From Methylotenera versatilis 7 (GTDB lineage: Bacteria; Pseudomonadota; Gammaproteobacteria; Burkholderiales; Methylophilaceae), in the NCBI RefSeq assembly GCF_000799165.1, contig NZ_JUGF01000002.1, positions 558,001-622,000 on the forward strand: DNA of 64,000 nt, read 5' to 3'. The position numbers were made by a program, and so were the translations under genes. How positions within the stretch are numbered: the stretch's first letter is position 1; each line of letters starts with the position of its first letter. The notes under the pieces were generated by a model, which was not told the origin of the DNA, did not search any database, and worked only from the letters and a program-made list of their open reading frames with translations. This document shows positions 31,833-41,810 of the stretch, piece after piece.

Positions 31833-33275
31833 ATGAAAAAATTATTATCTGTTTTATCGCTAGTTGCCCTAGTCAGCATAGGCGCAGTGAGCACGAGTAG
31901 TTTTGCAGAAGATTTACCTGATGCATCTGTGACGACTGTGGAAACAGTAACTGATGGCGCAAACACTACAGTAGAAACTACAACGGTTGAAACAACATCT
32001 GAAGTGGTTACCGAAGATGCAGCAGCTCCAGCAGAAGCTGCTGAAGCGCCAGCCACATTGGACTCTGGCAGCACGAGTTGGATGATTATGGCAACGGTAT
32101 TAGTGTTGCTAATGATTATTCCTGGCCTGGCATTATTCTATGGTGGCCTAGTACGTGCTAAAAACATGCTATCAGTACTCATGCAAGTATTTGCAATTAC
32201 TGCGATGGTTTCTGTGATTTGGGTTGTATATGGTTATAGCCTGGCATTTACAGATGGCGGTAGTTTAAATGGCTACATTGGTGGATTTAGTAAAGCATTT
32301 TTATTAGGTGTTACTCCAGATTCTCTTAATGGCGTGATTCCTGAATATGTCTTTATCACATTCCAATTAACATTCGCATGTATTACACCAGCATTGATTG
32401 TGGGTGGTTTTGCCGAGCGCATCAAATTTTCTGCGGTGCTATTGTTTATCGCATTATGGGTAACTTTTGTATATCTCCCAGTAGCGCATATGGTTTGGGG
32501 CGGCGGCATCTTGGCAGAGCTTGGTGCTAAAGACTTTGCAGGCGGTACAGTTGTTCACATTAATGCAGGTGTTGCGGCATTGATCGGTGCAATTCTATTA
32601 GGCAAACGTATTGGCTACGGCAAAGAAGCAATGACTCCTCACAGCATGGTGATGACAATGATTGGTGCAGCATTACTGTGGGTGGGGTGGTTCGGCTTTA
32701 ACGTCGGTAGCGAGTTGGCCGCTGACGGAACTGCTGGATTAGCTTTAATTAATACACAAGTTGCAACAGCTGCTGCAGTGATGGCTTGGATGTTCGTAGA
32801 ATGGTTTGCAAAAGGCAAGCCTTCAATGTTAGGTGCAGCTTCAGGTGCAGTTTCTGGCTTGGTTGCTATTACACCGGCATGCGGCTTTGTAGGCCCAATG
32901 GGTGCAATCGTCTTAGGTGTTATCGCAAGTATTGTCAGTTTCTGGGCTGTTACTAGCTTGAAAAGCAAACTTGGTTATGACGACTCTTTAGATGTATTTG
33001 GTATTCATGGTGTTGCAGGTATCATCGGTGCTATCGGTACAGGCGTGTTTATGAGCGCTGGTTTGGGTGGTGTTGGTTATGCAGAAGGCATTACGATGTC
33101 TAGCCAAGTAACTACACAAGCAATTGCAGTAGGTGTGACAATTGTTTGGGCAACTGTGATTAGCTATATTCTCTATAAAATCGTAGATATTGTAGTTGGC
33201 TTACGTGTATCAGAAGAATCAGAGCGTGAAGGCTTAGATACAACTGAACATGGCGAACGTGCTTATCATTATTAA
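31833..33275 (+). CDS. amtB: Ammonium channel AmtB
   Basis: A 480-residue ammonium transporter. A signal peptide (to SSFA) and an Ala/Glu/Thr-rich linker of about 45 residues precede eleven membrane helices. Pore histidines are in YLPVAHMVWGGG and DVFGIHGVAGIIGAIG, with the usual FYGGLVRAKN entry motif and FNVGSELAADG loop. The C-terminal tail (SEESEREGLDTTEHGERAYHY) is the standard GlnK-interacting, G-E-x-A-Y ending. Third gene of the torF-glnK-amtB unit and closed by a strong terminator. Confidence 0.95.
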   Translation: MKKLLSVLSLVALVSIGAVSTSSFAEDLPDASVTTVETVTDGANTTVETTTVETTSEVVTEDAAAPAEAAEAPATLDSGSTSWMIMATVLVLLMIIPGLALFYGGLVRAKNMLSVLMQVFAITAMVSVIWVVYGYSLAFTDGGSLNGYIGGFSKAFLLGVTPDSLNGVIPEYVFITFQLTFACITPALIVGGFAERIKFSAVLLFIALWVTFVYLPVAHMVWGGGILAELGAKDFAGGTVVHINAGVAALIGAILLGKRIGYGKEAMTPHSMVMTMIGAALLWVGWFGFNVGSELAADGTAGLALINTQVATAAAVMAWMFVEWFAKGKPSMLGAASGAVSGLVAITPACGFVGPMGAIVLGVIASIVSFWAVTSLKSKLGYDDSLDVFGIHGVAGIIGAIGTGVFMSAGLGGVGYAEGITMSSQVTTQAIAVGVTIVWATVISYILYKIVDIVVGLRVSEESEREGLDTTEHGERAYHY

Positions 33276-33319
33276 TAAGCATCATCAGTGACTTGATTAT
33301 TTAAATCACTGGTCATCAT

Positions 33320-33349
33320 AAAAAACGGACACTTAGGTGTCCGTTTTTT
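33320..33349 (+). terminator. Rho-independent terminator of torF-glnK-amtB
   Basis: CGGACAC, loop TTAG, GTGTCCG followed by six T, preceded by six A. It ends the nitrogen operon. Confidence 0.93.
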
Positions 33350-33542
33350 ATTTGTGGCTAGGTGTCCAATAACAAGATATCCGATAGTCGGAGCCTGTTT
33401 TTAGAATTCATCCTAATTTCAATTAATATTAACGAAAATGAAAAAACCCTAATCATTTCAAATGAATGGCAAAATACTGCCCAGCTACTGATAAAAATTC
33501 TAAGAATAAAGCGTAATGAAAATAGAAAAGTTTGGAGAGAAG

Positions 33543-35687
33543 ATGCTGGCCACATTACTAAGATCTGTTAGTAAAATACTATTTCGAGTCAAAGTACGTG
33601 GTTTAGAAAACGTGCCACAAACCAATCGCCTGTTAATTGTGGCTAACCATGAATCGTTTTTAGATGGTTTTTTACTGGGCTTATTTTTACCGGTCAAAGC
33701 GACTTTTGTCGTGCATACCACGGTATTAAAAAATGGGTGGTTCAGGCAATTTTTGCGCTTAACACCTTATTTGGCAGTTGATCCGTCATCTCCTTTGGCT
33801 ATGAAAAAAGTCATCCAATTACTAGATGCTGGTCAAAACGTGGTGATTTTTCCGGAAGGTCGCATCACCTTAACGGGCGCGCTCATGAAAGTCTACGATG
33901 GCCCTGGTTTCGTCGCAGCAAAAACCGGCGCGACCATTTTGCCGGTACGCGTAGATGGCGCGGCCGAATCCTATTTTGGGCGATTATCCAACGGACATCC
34001 GCGCAAAATCTTCCCCAAAGTCACGCTCACGATTTTACCGACTACCCACATCGAAACTCCGATAGCGCACCACCACACAGTTTTATCTTCCAAGCAGCGA
34101 CGCCGTATTGCTGGCGAAGGTATGCGCAATGTCATGCAGCACATGCTGTTTCAATCACAAAAAAGCCGCACACTTTTTGAGGCGTTTTTGGATGCGATGA
34201 ATAAATTTGATGGCAGCTATAAACTCATTGAAGACATGAACGAAGTTGAAGAAACTTATCAGGCTTTACTCAAAAAAAGTTTGGCGCTAGGTCGAATCGC
34301 CTGTAAAGTCAGCGCGAAAAATGAAGCCGTCGGTGTGTTAATGCCCAACGTCACCAATACGGTTGCACTGATTTTAGGCATGAGTGCATTTAACCGTATT
34401 CCCGCGTTGCTTAATTACACATCTGGCAGCGCTGGTATGCAAAATGCCTGTATTGCTGCTAACGTTAAAACCGTCATTAGTTCACGCAAATTTATTGAAG
34501 CCGCTAAATTAGAAAATGAAATCGCGCATTTAGAAAACTTAAACATTGTCTATTTAGAAGACTTGCGCGCTCAATTCAATGTGCTGGATCGCGCTTGGTT
34601 AATGGGTTACGCACTACATTATCCGCGCGTGGCAATGGAGATTGGCCAACCAGACCAACCGGCAGTCATCTTGTTTACATCGGGCAGTGAAGGCAAACCT
34701 AAAGGCGTCGTACACTCGCATCAAACTATTTTGGCCAATATCGCACAGATCATGGCTATACTTGATTTTAACCCGAGCGACAAATTTATGATGGTGCTGC
34801 CATTTTTTCACGCATTTGGCTTCACAGGTACACTTTTGCCGATTTTTAATGGTATTAAAACGTTAATATTTCCATCGCCATTACAATATAAGGTGATTCC
34901 AGAAGTGATTTATGACCGCGGCTGTACTGTGTTATTTTCAACCAGCACTTTTTTAGGCAATTACGCCAAATTTGCCCATCCATACGATTTTTATAAATTG
35001 CGCCTTGTGATTGCCGGTGCTGAAAAACTCAATGAGGAAGTGCGCAAAACTTACGCCGATAAATTTGGTATTCGCATATTGGAAGGCTACGGCACAACAG
35101 AATGCGCACCAGTTGTTTCTGCCAACACATCGATGGCTAACTTAAACGGCACTGTTGGCCAATTTTTGCCAGGCATGGAACACAAGCTAGAAACTGTGCC
35201 CGGCATAGAGGATGGCGGTTTACTGCATGTGCGCGGTGAAAACGTGATGATGGGCTATTATTTATTTGACGCGCCTGCCGTCTTACAACCACCAAGCAGT
35301 GACTTCGGCACAGGCTGGTACAACACAGGTGATATTGTCAAAGTAGACGCGCAGGGTTTTATCCACATTAAAGGCCGTGTTAAACGCTTTGCCAAAATAG
35401 CCGGCGAAATGGTGTCATTGGAAGTAGTAGAAAAAATCGCCAGCACCGCCGCGCCAGAACACCAACATGCGGCCAGCACGCAAACAGACGTGCAACGCGG
35501 CGAAACCATTATTTTATTCACCACCGACCTGGCATTAAAACGCGAAGATTTACAAATAGTGGCTAAAAACTTAAAACTGCCCGAAATTGCCGTTGCGCGC
35601 AAAATTGTACAAATAACGGAATTACCCGTATTAGGTACCGGTAAAACGGATTATGTGACGCTGAAACAAATGGCGGAATCAGCGTAA
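33543..35687 (+). CDS. aas: Acyltransferase / acyl-ACP synthetase (Aas-like)
   Basis: A 714-residue bifunctional enzyme for re-acylating lysophospholipids. Residues about 1-200 are a PlsC acyltransferase with NHESFLDG (His36, Asp41) and FPEGRIT; residues about 220-700 are an AMP-forming acyl ligase with TSGSEGKPKGVVHSH, GYGTTECAPV and GWYNTGDIV. The ATG at 33543 follows GGAG by five bases and aligns with family N-termini, so an earlier ATG at 33516 is not used. The MFS gene behind it corresponds to lplT, which flips lysophospholipids inward in E. coli; the pair is conserved. Confidence 0.85.
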   Translation: MLATLLRSVSKILFRVKVRGLENVPQTNRLLIVANHESFLDGFLLGLFLPVKATFVVHTTVLKNGWFRQFLRLTPYLAVDPSSPLAMKKVIQLLDAGQNVVIFPEGRITLTGALMKVYDGPGFVAAKTGATILPVRVDGAAESYFGRLSNGHPRKIFPKVTLTILPTTHIETPIAHHHTVLSSKQRRRIAGEGMRNVMQHMLFQSQKSRTLFEAFLDAMNKFDGSYKLIEDMNEVEETYQALLKKSLALGRIACKVSAKNEAVGVLMPNVTNTVALILGMSAFNRIPALLNYTSGSAGMQNACIAANVKTVISSRKFIEAAKLENEIAHLENLNIVYLEDLRAQFNVLDRAWLMGYALHYPRVAMEIGQPDQPAVILFTSGSEGKPKGVVHSHQTILANIAQIMAILDFNPSDKFMMVLPFFHAFGFTGTLLPIFNGIKTLIFPSPLQYKVIPEVIYDRGCTVLFSTSTFLGNYAKFAHPYDFYKLRLVIAGAEKLNEEVRKTYADKFGIRILEGYGTTECAPVVSANTSMANLNGTVGQFLPGMEHKLETVPGIEDGGLLHVRGENVMMGYYLFDAPAVLQPPSSDFGTGWYNTGDIVKVDAQGFIHIKGRVKRFAKIAGEMVSLEVVEKIASTAAPEHQHAASTQTDVQRGETIILFTTDLALKREDLQIVAKNLKLPEIAVARKIVQITELPVLGTGKTDYVTLKQMAESA

Positions 35688-35762
35688 TTTTCTTTTCCAA
35701 ATCCATTAGCAATTAATAAAACAGACTTTTTAAGCTAAAGAAAATTAATCAGAAAGTAACAA

Positions 35763-37082
35763 ATGAGCAATCAATTTGACTTATTATCGCAACAGCGTTT
35801 TCGACCTTTTTTCTTTACCCAGTTTTTAGGCGCATTTAACGACAACGTCTTTAAAACCGCGCTTATCACCTTAGTCGCATTTCATACCGTGAGTTTAAGC
35901 AGTATCGATGGCGGCACATTAACAACTTTGCTGCCAGGTGTGTTTATTTTGCCGTTTTTTTTATTTTCTGCCACCGCAGGGCAAATCGCCGATAAATATG
36001 AAAAATCTTCCGTCATCCGCTTAGTTAAGTTATTTGAAATCGCCATTATGTTATTCGCCAGCAGTGGTTTTTATCTGCATAACATTTGGTTATTGTCCAT
36101 TGCCCTGTTCATGATGGGTATGCACTCCACCTTGTTTGGACCAATCAAATATTCATATTTACCGCAGCACTTAAAACAGCATGAATTAATCGGCGGCAAT
36201 GGCATGGTAGAGATGGGCACTTTTATTGCTATTTTGCTTGGCCAGGTTTTAGGCGCATGGTTAGGCAGCATATCGCAGCATGAATTATTCACCAGCATCA
36301 GCATTCTGCTGATTGCAGCGCTGGGTTACTGGACAAGTCGCGACATACCAAACTCGCCAGCGGCGGATGCCAACTTAAAAATCAACTGGAATCCCATTAC
36401 AGAAACTTACCGCAGCATAAAATTAATATGGTCTCAGCAAACCATCTGGTTAGGCATTATTGCGATTTCATGGTTTTGGTTTTACGGCGCGACATTACTG
36501 GCGCAATTTCCGAATCTGGCCAAAAATGTGCTGCATGGCGACGAAAGCGTTTTTATTTTATTGCTAAGTATATTTTCGCTTGGCATCGGTATTGGCTCGC
36601 TATTATGCGAAAAGCTGTCAAAAGGCCGTGTAGAACTTGGCCTAGTCGTATTTGGCGCAATCGGCTTAAGCATTTTTGGCACAGATTTGTACTTTTCCAG
36701 CAGTAACATCCATGCCGCAGGTAGCCCAATAGTACAAAACTATCAAAGCTTTATTGGCATATTCAGTCACTGGCGTTTACTGGCAGACGTGATGTTCATC
36801 GGCTTATTTGGCGGCTTTTACATCGTGCCCTTATACGTGTTAATCCAAACGCGCGCGCAGAAAGGCTTTCAATCGCGCGTGATTGCAGCAAATAACATCA
36901 TGAATGCTTTATTTATGGTGATATCGGCTGGATTTTCATTGTTACTATTTCAGCAAGGTTTAAATATTCCTCAATTATTTCTAGCAACTGCCTTGTTAAA
37001 CGCGGTAGTGACCATTTACTTATGTATTCGCCAGCCTGAATATATTGATACCTTTAAGTTATGGATCAAACACATAGTTTAA
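35763..37082 (+). CDS. MFS transporter, LplT-like
   Basis: A 439-residue inner-membrane protein with about 12 helices. FFFTQFLGAFNDNVFKTALITL near the start is the typical opening of LplT-type lysophospholipid transporters, and the loop GQIADKYEKSSVIRLVK is the MFS motif A equivalent. It lies 75 bp downstream of the Aas-like gene, giving the import-plus-reacylation couple known from other proteobacteria. Length is slightly above the usual 400. Other MFS substrates cannot be excluded from sequence alone. Confidence 0.78.
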   Translation: MSNQFDLLSQQRFRPFFFTQFLGAFNDNVFKTALITLVAFHTVSLSSIDGGTLTTLLPGVFILPFFLFSATAGQIADKYEKSSVIRLVKLFEIAIMLFASSGFYLHNIWLLSIALFMMGMHSTLFGPIKYSYLPQHLKQHELIGGNGMVEMGTFIAILLGQVLGAWLGSISQHELFTSISILLIAALGYWTSRDIPNSPAADANLKINWNPITETYRSIKLIWSQQTIWLGIIAISWFWFYGATLLAQFPNLAKNVLHGDESVFILLLSIFSLGIGIGSLLCEKLSKGRVELGLVVFGAIGLSIFGTDLYFSSSNIHAAGSPIVQNYQSFIGIFSHWRLLADVMFIGLFGGFYIVPLYVLIQTRAQKGFQSRVIAANNIMNALFMVISAGFSLLLFQQGLNIPQLFLATALLNAVVTIYLCIRQPEYIDTFKLWIKHIV

Positions 37083-37181
37083 GTATTTACCCTGTATTAA
37101 CGCATTCACTTAAATCTACAACCTGCTGGCGGTTTCTAGCTATAATCATTCCTTTACTGGACCCACTACTTCAAACCACGC

Positions 37182-39167
37182 ATGTTTATTCAGTCATTAA
37201 AAAATTTAGCGCAGAAATTTCAACAAGCTATTTGGCGAGTTTCCAACAAACTCGGGCCGTTTGCGCCCTTAATCGCGATGCTTTTATTAGGATTAATCAT
37301 CCTTTCTGTTTCGCGTTTGGGCTTAATACTATGGAAGTTTGACCGTGTAGATTCCACAGGAAAATTAGCTGAAATTTTATTGCAAGGCATCCGTGTCGAC
37401 ATTATTCAGCTCTGTTTATTAAGCTTAATTCCACTGTTAACAGCGCCACTTTTAGCCATTAAAAGCTTATTTAGAATATGGCAAAGATTCACTTATATTT
37501 GGGTAATTGCCGCCATTGTTTTACTGGTATTTCTAGAAGCTGCAACGCCTGGATTTATTGCAGAATATGACGTGCGGCCGAATCGCTTATTTGTAGAATA
37601 TCTGAAATACCCTAATGAAGTAGTGAAGATGTTATGGGGCGGTTTTAAAATCCATGTGTTCGCCAGCATTGGTTTTGTAGTGTTAGCGATATGGCTGATG
37701 CGCCATTTTATGCGTCCTTGGTTGCAAGCAAAACCCAGTTGGTCCAACACAAAAATATGGTTAATTTGGCCACTTATATTTTTGCTCACGGCTTTTGCCA
37801 TACGCTCTACCGTTGGCCATCGCCCAGCCAATCCCGCATTATTCGCCATTACGCAAGACAGCATGGTGAATAGCCTGATATTAAATTCAGGCTACTCTGT
37901 CATTTATGCCATTTACGATTTACAGCACGAAAGCAAATCCAGCCAAATTTACGGCAAAATGGATAGAGCAGAAATCTTCAAACTCACTGGCGCGACCGAT
38001 AGCGAAATCCCTACTTTAAAAACACTCACACCTTCCGCCAAACGTGAAAAACCGCTTAATTTAGTGATTATCTTGCAGGAAAGTCTGGGCGCAGGTTTTG
38101 TGGAATCACTGGGTGGTAAACCTGTCACACCGAATTTAGAAAAATTAAAAAGGGAAGGTATCTGGTTTGAACAGTTGTATGCCACTGGCACCCGTTCGGT
38201 ACGCGGCATTGAGGCGGTGACGGCTGGTTTTCAGCCAACACCTTCAGAAAGCACGGTTAAGCTATCTCTTAGCCAAAAAAACTTCTTCACCTTAGCCAGT
38301 CTATTAACTAAACAAGGCTATAACGCGGAGTTTATCTATGGCGGCGAATCGCATTTTGATAATATGCGCAGCTTTTTTCTGGGTAACGGCTTTAATCAGA
38401 TTACCGATCAGAAAGATTATAAAAACCCTGTGTTTATGGGCAGCTGGGGAGCATCTGATGAGGACTTGCTCAACAAAACACATGAGCAATTGATGGCACA
38501 TCACGCCAGCGGCAAGCCATTTTTCACACTAGCGTTTTCATCTTCTAACCACGCACCTTTTGAGTTTCCTGATGGTCGTATTGAACTGTATGAACAACCA
38601 AAAGGTACCGATAACAATGCAGTTAAATATGCCGATTATGCGATGGGGCAGTTTTTTGAGAAAGCCAAAAAAAGCCCTTATTGGAAAGATACGCTATTTT
38701 TAATCGTGGCAGATCACGATGTCCGTGTTCGCGGCAATACGCTGGTGCCGATTGAGCACTTTCATATCCCAGGCTTGATTTTAGGTGCCGATATTAAGCC
38801 TCAAAGCATTAAAAGCATTGTCAGCCAAATTGATTTACCAGTGACGGTATTGTCACTAATGGGTATCAGCGGCCAACACCCGATGACAGGTCGTGATTTA
38901 TCCAGCGAACCTGCTGACTACTTAGGCCGCGCGATGATGCAATATAACTCTAATTTTGCGTGGATGCAGCAAACGGCTGACTCTAATAATGTTGTAGTGT
39001 TGCGCGAAGGTAAACCGCCAGCGCACGGCGTATATGATGCAAAAAGCAAACATCTGAATGAAACTGCGCCACCAGCTGATGCACAAGAAATTGAGCAGCG
39101 CGCGTTAGCCAATTCACTATTGCCGGCCTTACTGTATAGCGAACAACGCTACCACTTACCAGAATGA
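37182..39167 (+). CDS. LTA synthase-family sulfatase-fold phosphoglycerol transferase
   Basis: A 661-residue membrane enzyme. About five N-terminal helices (residues 25-220) anchor a periplasmic sulfatase-fold domain. Catalytic features: ILQESLGAGF (metal-binding Glu), the nucleophile Thr in GTRSVRG, and ADHDVR plus NHAPFEFP. Such enzymes move phosphoglycerol or phosphoethanolamine head groups onto periplasmic or surface glycans, like OpgB or LtaS. Its stop overlaps the start of the next gene (ATGA), which joins a glycosidase-like domain to a sugar kinase. Together they point to glycan or LPS decoration. The acceptor is unknown. Confidence 0.85.
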   Translation: MFIQSLKNLAQKFQQAIWRVSNKLGPFAPLIAMLLLGLIILSVSRLGLILWKFDRVDSTGKLAEILLQGIRVDIIQLCLLSLIPLLTAPLLAIKSLFRIWQRFTYIWVIAAIVLLVFLEAATPGFIAEYDVRPNRLFVEYLKYPNEVVKMLWGGFKIHVFASIGFVVLAIWLMRHFMRPWLQAKPSWSNTKIWLIWPLIFLLTAFAIRSTVGHRPANPALFAITQDSMVNSLILNSGYSVIYAIYDLQHESKSSQIYGKMDRAEIFKLTGATDSEIPTLKTLTPSAKREKPLNLVIILQESLGAGFVESLGGKPVTPNLEKLKREGIWFEQLYATGTRSVRGIEAVTAGFQPTPSESTVKLSLSQKNFFTLASLLTKQGYNAEFIYGGESHFDNMRSFFLGNGFNQITDQKDYKNPVFMGSWGASDEDLLNKTHEQLMAHHASGKPFFTLAFSSSNHAPFEFPDGRIELYEQPKGTDNNAVKYADYAMGQFFEKAKKSPYWKDTLFLIVADHDVRVRGNTLVPIEHFHIPGLILGADIKPQSIKSIVSQIDLPVTVLSLMGISGQHPMTGRDLSSEPADYLGRAMMQYNSNFAWMQQTADSNNVVVLREGKPPAHGVYDAKSKHLNETAPPADAQEIEQRALANSLLPALLYSEQRYHLPE

Positions 39168-41416
39168 GCGTTAAACAAGCATCCATGCTCACAAAGCAAG
39201 TCATCCGCGATGGATTAAGCTATATTCTGCGCGGCGGTTTGCGTATTAAAAATGGACATTTACCTATTGAGCAGCACGACATCCCCCACGATTTTATTGG
39301 TGTATGCGTAGCCTCTAATGCGAATCCTGCAACGGATGATTACATTGTTCAACAATTGCAAGCATTGGGCATTAAACGTGTCCGTTTAGACATGACGTAT
39401 GGTGACTTAACGCGCGATAACACGCGTTTTTTGCGCCGATTGATCGCAGAAAAATTAGCCATTACCTTACATCTGCTACAGCCATTTGATGCAGCAAAAA
39501 ATATGCACTTAAAAACTGAACAAGCCATTTGGCGACAGTTTTTAAGTGAGGTATTAGACGTATTTGGTAGCCAGATTCAAGCCATTGAAATTGGAAATAC
39601 CATTAATCGCAAGCGGTGGGCTGGTTATACGCTGGATGGTTTTTTACATGCCTGGGCAATTGCACACACTGAGATTAAAGTGCACGGCGTCACTTTAATC
39701 GGCCCGAATATTCAGGACTTTGAGCCGTTTTATAATATTAGTTTGCTTAAGACATTTAGAAACCTGCATCAATTACCCGACATTCACAGCGACAATTTAT
39801 TTTCTGAACGTACAACCGAACCAGAGCGCTTTGATCATCGTATTTTTAAATATCAGTGGGCACGCATTTTTAAGTATAACCTGATTAAAAAAGCGCGTTT
39901 ATTACAGAAAATTGGCCGTGATTTTGGTATTAAAGATTCCGTGTCCTCAGCTGCATTTTGGGCAATCTATCGCATTCAACGTCTTTTGCCAGATGGCTTA
40001 CAAAAACAAGCGGATTATGCCGCACGCTATTTTCTACTATTGGCCGCTTCGGGTAGCTTGACTCATGTCAATTGGGGTGCACTCATTTGCCAGCGTGAAG
40101 GCTTAATTACTGATGCTTTAACTGAAGCGGATTATCCCGATTTAGAACGCGTGGCTTATTACAAAAATACCGATGGTGCGTTGGAGAACTATCAACATCA
40201 TCCTAGCTTTAGTGCAGTAAAAACGGTAGCGAATTTAATACAGGGCACACGTTATATCGCACCGATTACCACTGCAAATGGTCTAGAGATTCACCATTTT
40301 GCACAAAACGGTTTGCATATTCATGCGGCATGGACAATTAATGGTAAAACCGCACTTCTAAGCGATATTTATTCAACAGAGACCTTGCAAACGGCAAAAG
40401 TACTGCATCGTGACGGCGATACTTTCACTCAACATCCGAACCTCATCACGGAGTCGCCTATTTATTTAATCTGGAATAATGGTGCGCCTACGATAGTAAA
40501 TGCACAATTGGCCAAAGATGTTGCGATTCATGCGCATGTTGCAGATTTGCAATACTTTGCATTTAAAGACGTTGACTGGCAAGGTTTGGTATTAGCCAAA
40601 AATACGGCTGATGCCCAATTGTTAATGCACAAACTACATCCAATTAATTTGATTGCGCCAAATAAAGACAGCGCATTGCGTCATGCGCGTAATGCCATTT
40701 GGGCGGTGCCTGACCCTAGAAATATCAGCGCGACACATGAAGCTGCTAAAGAATTAACCATTAAACAACCCGTCAAAATGTATCCGCATAAAGCGTTTTT
40801 AGATCGCTTTAAGCCTAGCAAAGCCAAACGCAGCTGGAATGGCGCAATGGAACTGATGCGACGCGGCATCGCGACCGCACATCCTGTGGCTTATTTTGAG
40901 AAAATAGGTGATACCACACTTAAACAGAATTTTTACCTGTGTGAATTTGTACAAGCAGATGCCAATATTGGACAAATATTTGCCGCTTATGCTAAGGGTG
41001 AGTTTGATTTTCTTGGCCTAAAACCTGAGTCGGTATACACACAGCTGGCTATCTATTGTCACGCCATGCACAATCGAGGCATTCATTTTAGGGATTTATC
41101 TGGCGGTAATATTTTGGTGAATATTGACCATAATAAGCAATTAAGCTTTTCGTTAATTGATACCGCGCGTATCCACAGTTATAACCACGGCATCGCTGTT
41201 AACTTAAGAATTGCTGACCTTACACGCGCCTGCCACAAACTGCATTGGGCGGGGCGTATACGTTTTATGCAAATATATCTAGGTCTTTCTGGCATGCAGT
41301 TTACCTGGCAACATCGTTTGCAATTTCAGTTATACGATTTCAAAGTCTCATTAAAACGCACGATTGGACGCAAAGGCATAAAACGTCTGATGAAACGCAT
41401 TAAAGGTAATACTTAA
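39164..41416 (+). CDS. Glycosidase-like domain fused to LPS kinase-like domain
   Basis: A 750-residue protein of unusual build. Residues about 40-380 look like a TIM-barrel glycoside hydrolase: GIKRVRLDMTYGD, ITLHLLQPFD, AIEIGNTINRKRWAGYT, with a Glu in IEIGN at the place of an acid/base. Residues about 550-740 look like a lipopolysaccharide kinase (WaaP/InaA type): HNRGIHFRDLSGGNILV is the catalytic loop, with Asp and Asn, and FSLIDTARI replaces the DFG segment. No signal peptide is evident, suggesting a cytoplasmic site. Translationally coupled to the sulfatase-fold enzyme. Presumed role is phosphorylation of an LPS-core or related sugar; whether the barrel is catalytic is unknown. Confidence 0.72.
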   Translation: MSVKQASMLTKQVIRDGLSYILRGGLRIKNGHLPIEQHDIPHDFIGVCVASNANPATDDYIVQQLQALGIKRVRLDMTYGDLTRDNTRFLRRLIAEKLAITLHLLQPFDAAKNMHLKTEQAIWRQFLSEVLDVFGSQIQAIEIGNTINRKRWAGYTLDGFLHAWAIAHTEIKVHGVTLIGPNIQDFEPFYNISLLKTFRNLHQLPDIHSDNLFSERTTEPERFDHRIFKYQWARIFKYNLIKKARLLQKIGRDFGIKDSVSSAAFWAIYRIQRLLPDGLQKQADYAARYFLLLAASGSLTHVNWGALICQREGLITDALTEADYPDLERVAYYKNTDGALENYQHHPSFSAVKTVANLIQGTRYIAPITTANGLEIHHFAQNGLHIHAAWTINGKTALLSDIYSTETLQTAKVLHRDGDTFTQHPNLITESPIYLIWNNGAPTIVNAQLAKDVAIHAHVADLQYFAFKDVDWQGLVLAKNTADAQLLMHKLHPINLIAPNKDSALRHARNAIWAVPDPRNISATHEAAKELTIKQPVKMYPHKAFLDRFKPSKAKRSWNGAMELMRRGIATAHPVAYFEKIGDTTLKQNFYLCEFVQADANIGQIFAAYAKGEFDFLGLKPESVYTQLAIYCHAMHNRGIHFRDLSGGNILVNIDHNKQLSFSLIDTARIHSYNHGIAVNLRIADLTRACHKLHWAGRIRFMQIYLGLSGMQFTWQHRLQFQLYDFKVSLKRTIGRKGIKRLMKRIKGNT

Positions 41417-41548
41417 CAACTTTAATCTAATGAAAATCATGAGATAGTTTTACGCAGTTTAGATAGCAGTTTATTTTGAGCTAAGCGTAGTATTAATTCA
41501 CGTTATGCAGTTGTGAAAGCAGACGAATTTAACCTAAGGAGAATTATT

Positions 41549-41620
41549 ATGTGGACAACACCAGCTGCTACTGAAATGCGCTTCGGTTTCGAAGTGACAA
41601 TGTACGTAATGAACAAATAA
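41549..41620 (+). CDS. pqqA: PQQ precursor peptide PqqA
   Basis: A 23-residue peptide, MWTTPAATEMRFGFEVTMYV followed by MNK. Glu15 and Tyr19 (E-V-T-M-Y) are the residues cross-linked by PqqE to make pyrroloquinoline quinone, and their spacing is invariant in PqqA. AAGGAG is seven bases before the ATG. A terminator follows directly, and no pqqBCDE genes are near, so it is a single-gene transcript. PQQ is the cofactor of methanol dehydrogenases, in accord with a methylotroph. Confidence 0.95.
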   Translation: MWTTPAATEMRFGFEVTMYVMNK

Positions 41621-41635
41621 TTTTGTTCGTTCTAC

Positions 41636-41664
41636 AAAAAAGGGTGCTTAAAGCACCCTTTTTT
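41636..41664 (+). terminator. Rho-independent terminator of pqqA
   Basis: AGGGTGCT, loop TAA, AGCACCCT followed by a T run, 20 bp after pqqA; it confirms that pqqA is transcribed alone. Confidence 0.93.
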
Positions 41665-41810
41665 ATTGCCTAATTTTTATTAACCTTCTATTTACTCTGC
41701 AATATCTTTTGTTTCTTCCATCTATTAAAAATATGTAACCAACATACATAAAATTCGTCAATCAATTGGCTACAATCTGCATATAGATATTTTTAGGTAC
41801 AGAAACGAAC

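Noticed and set aside
33362-33571. 69-codon frame before the Aas-like gene
   Set aside because: AT-rich, no ribosome site, overlaps the real start of the acyltransferase; likely leader DNA.
37061-37342. Frame across the LplT-like/sulfatase boundary
   Set aside because: It overlaps the end of one gene and the start of the next in another frame, and has no ribosome site or domain.
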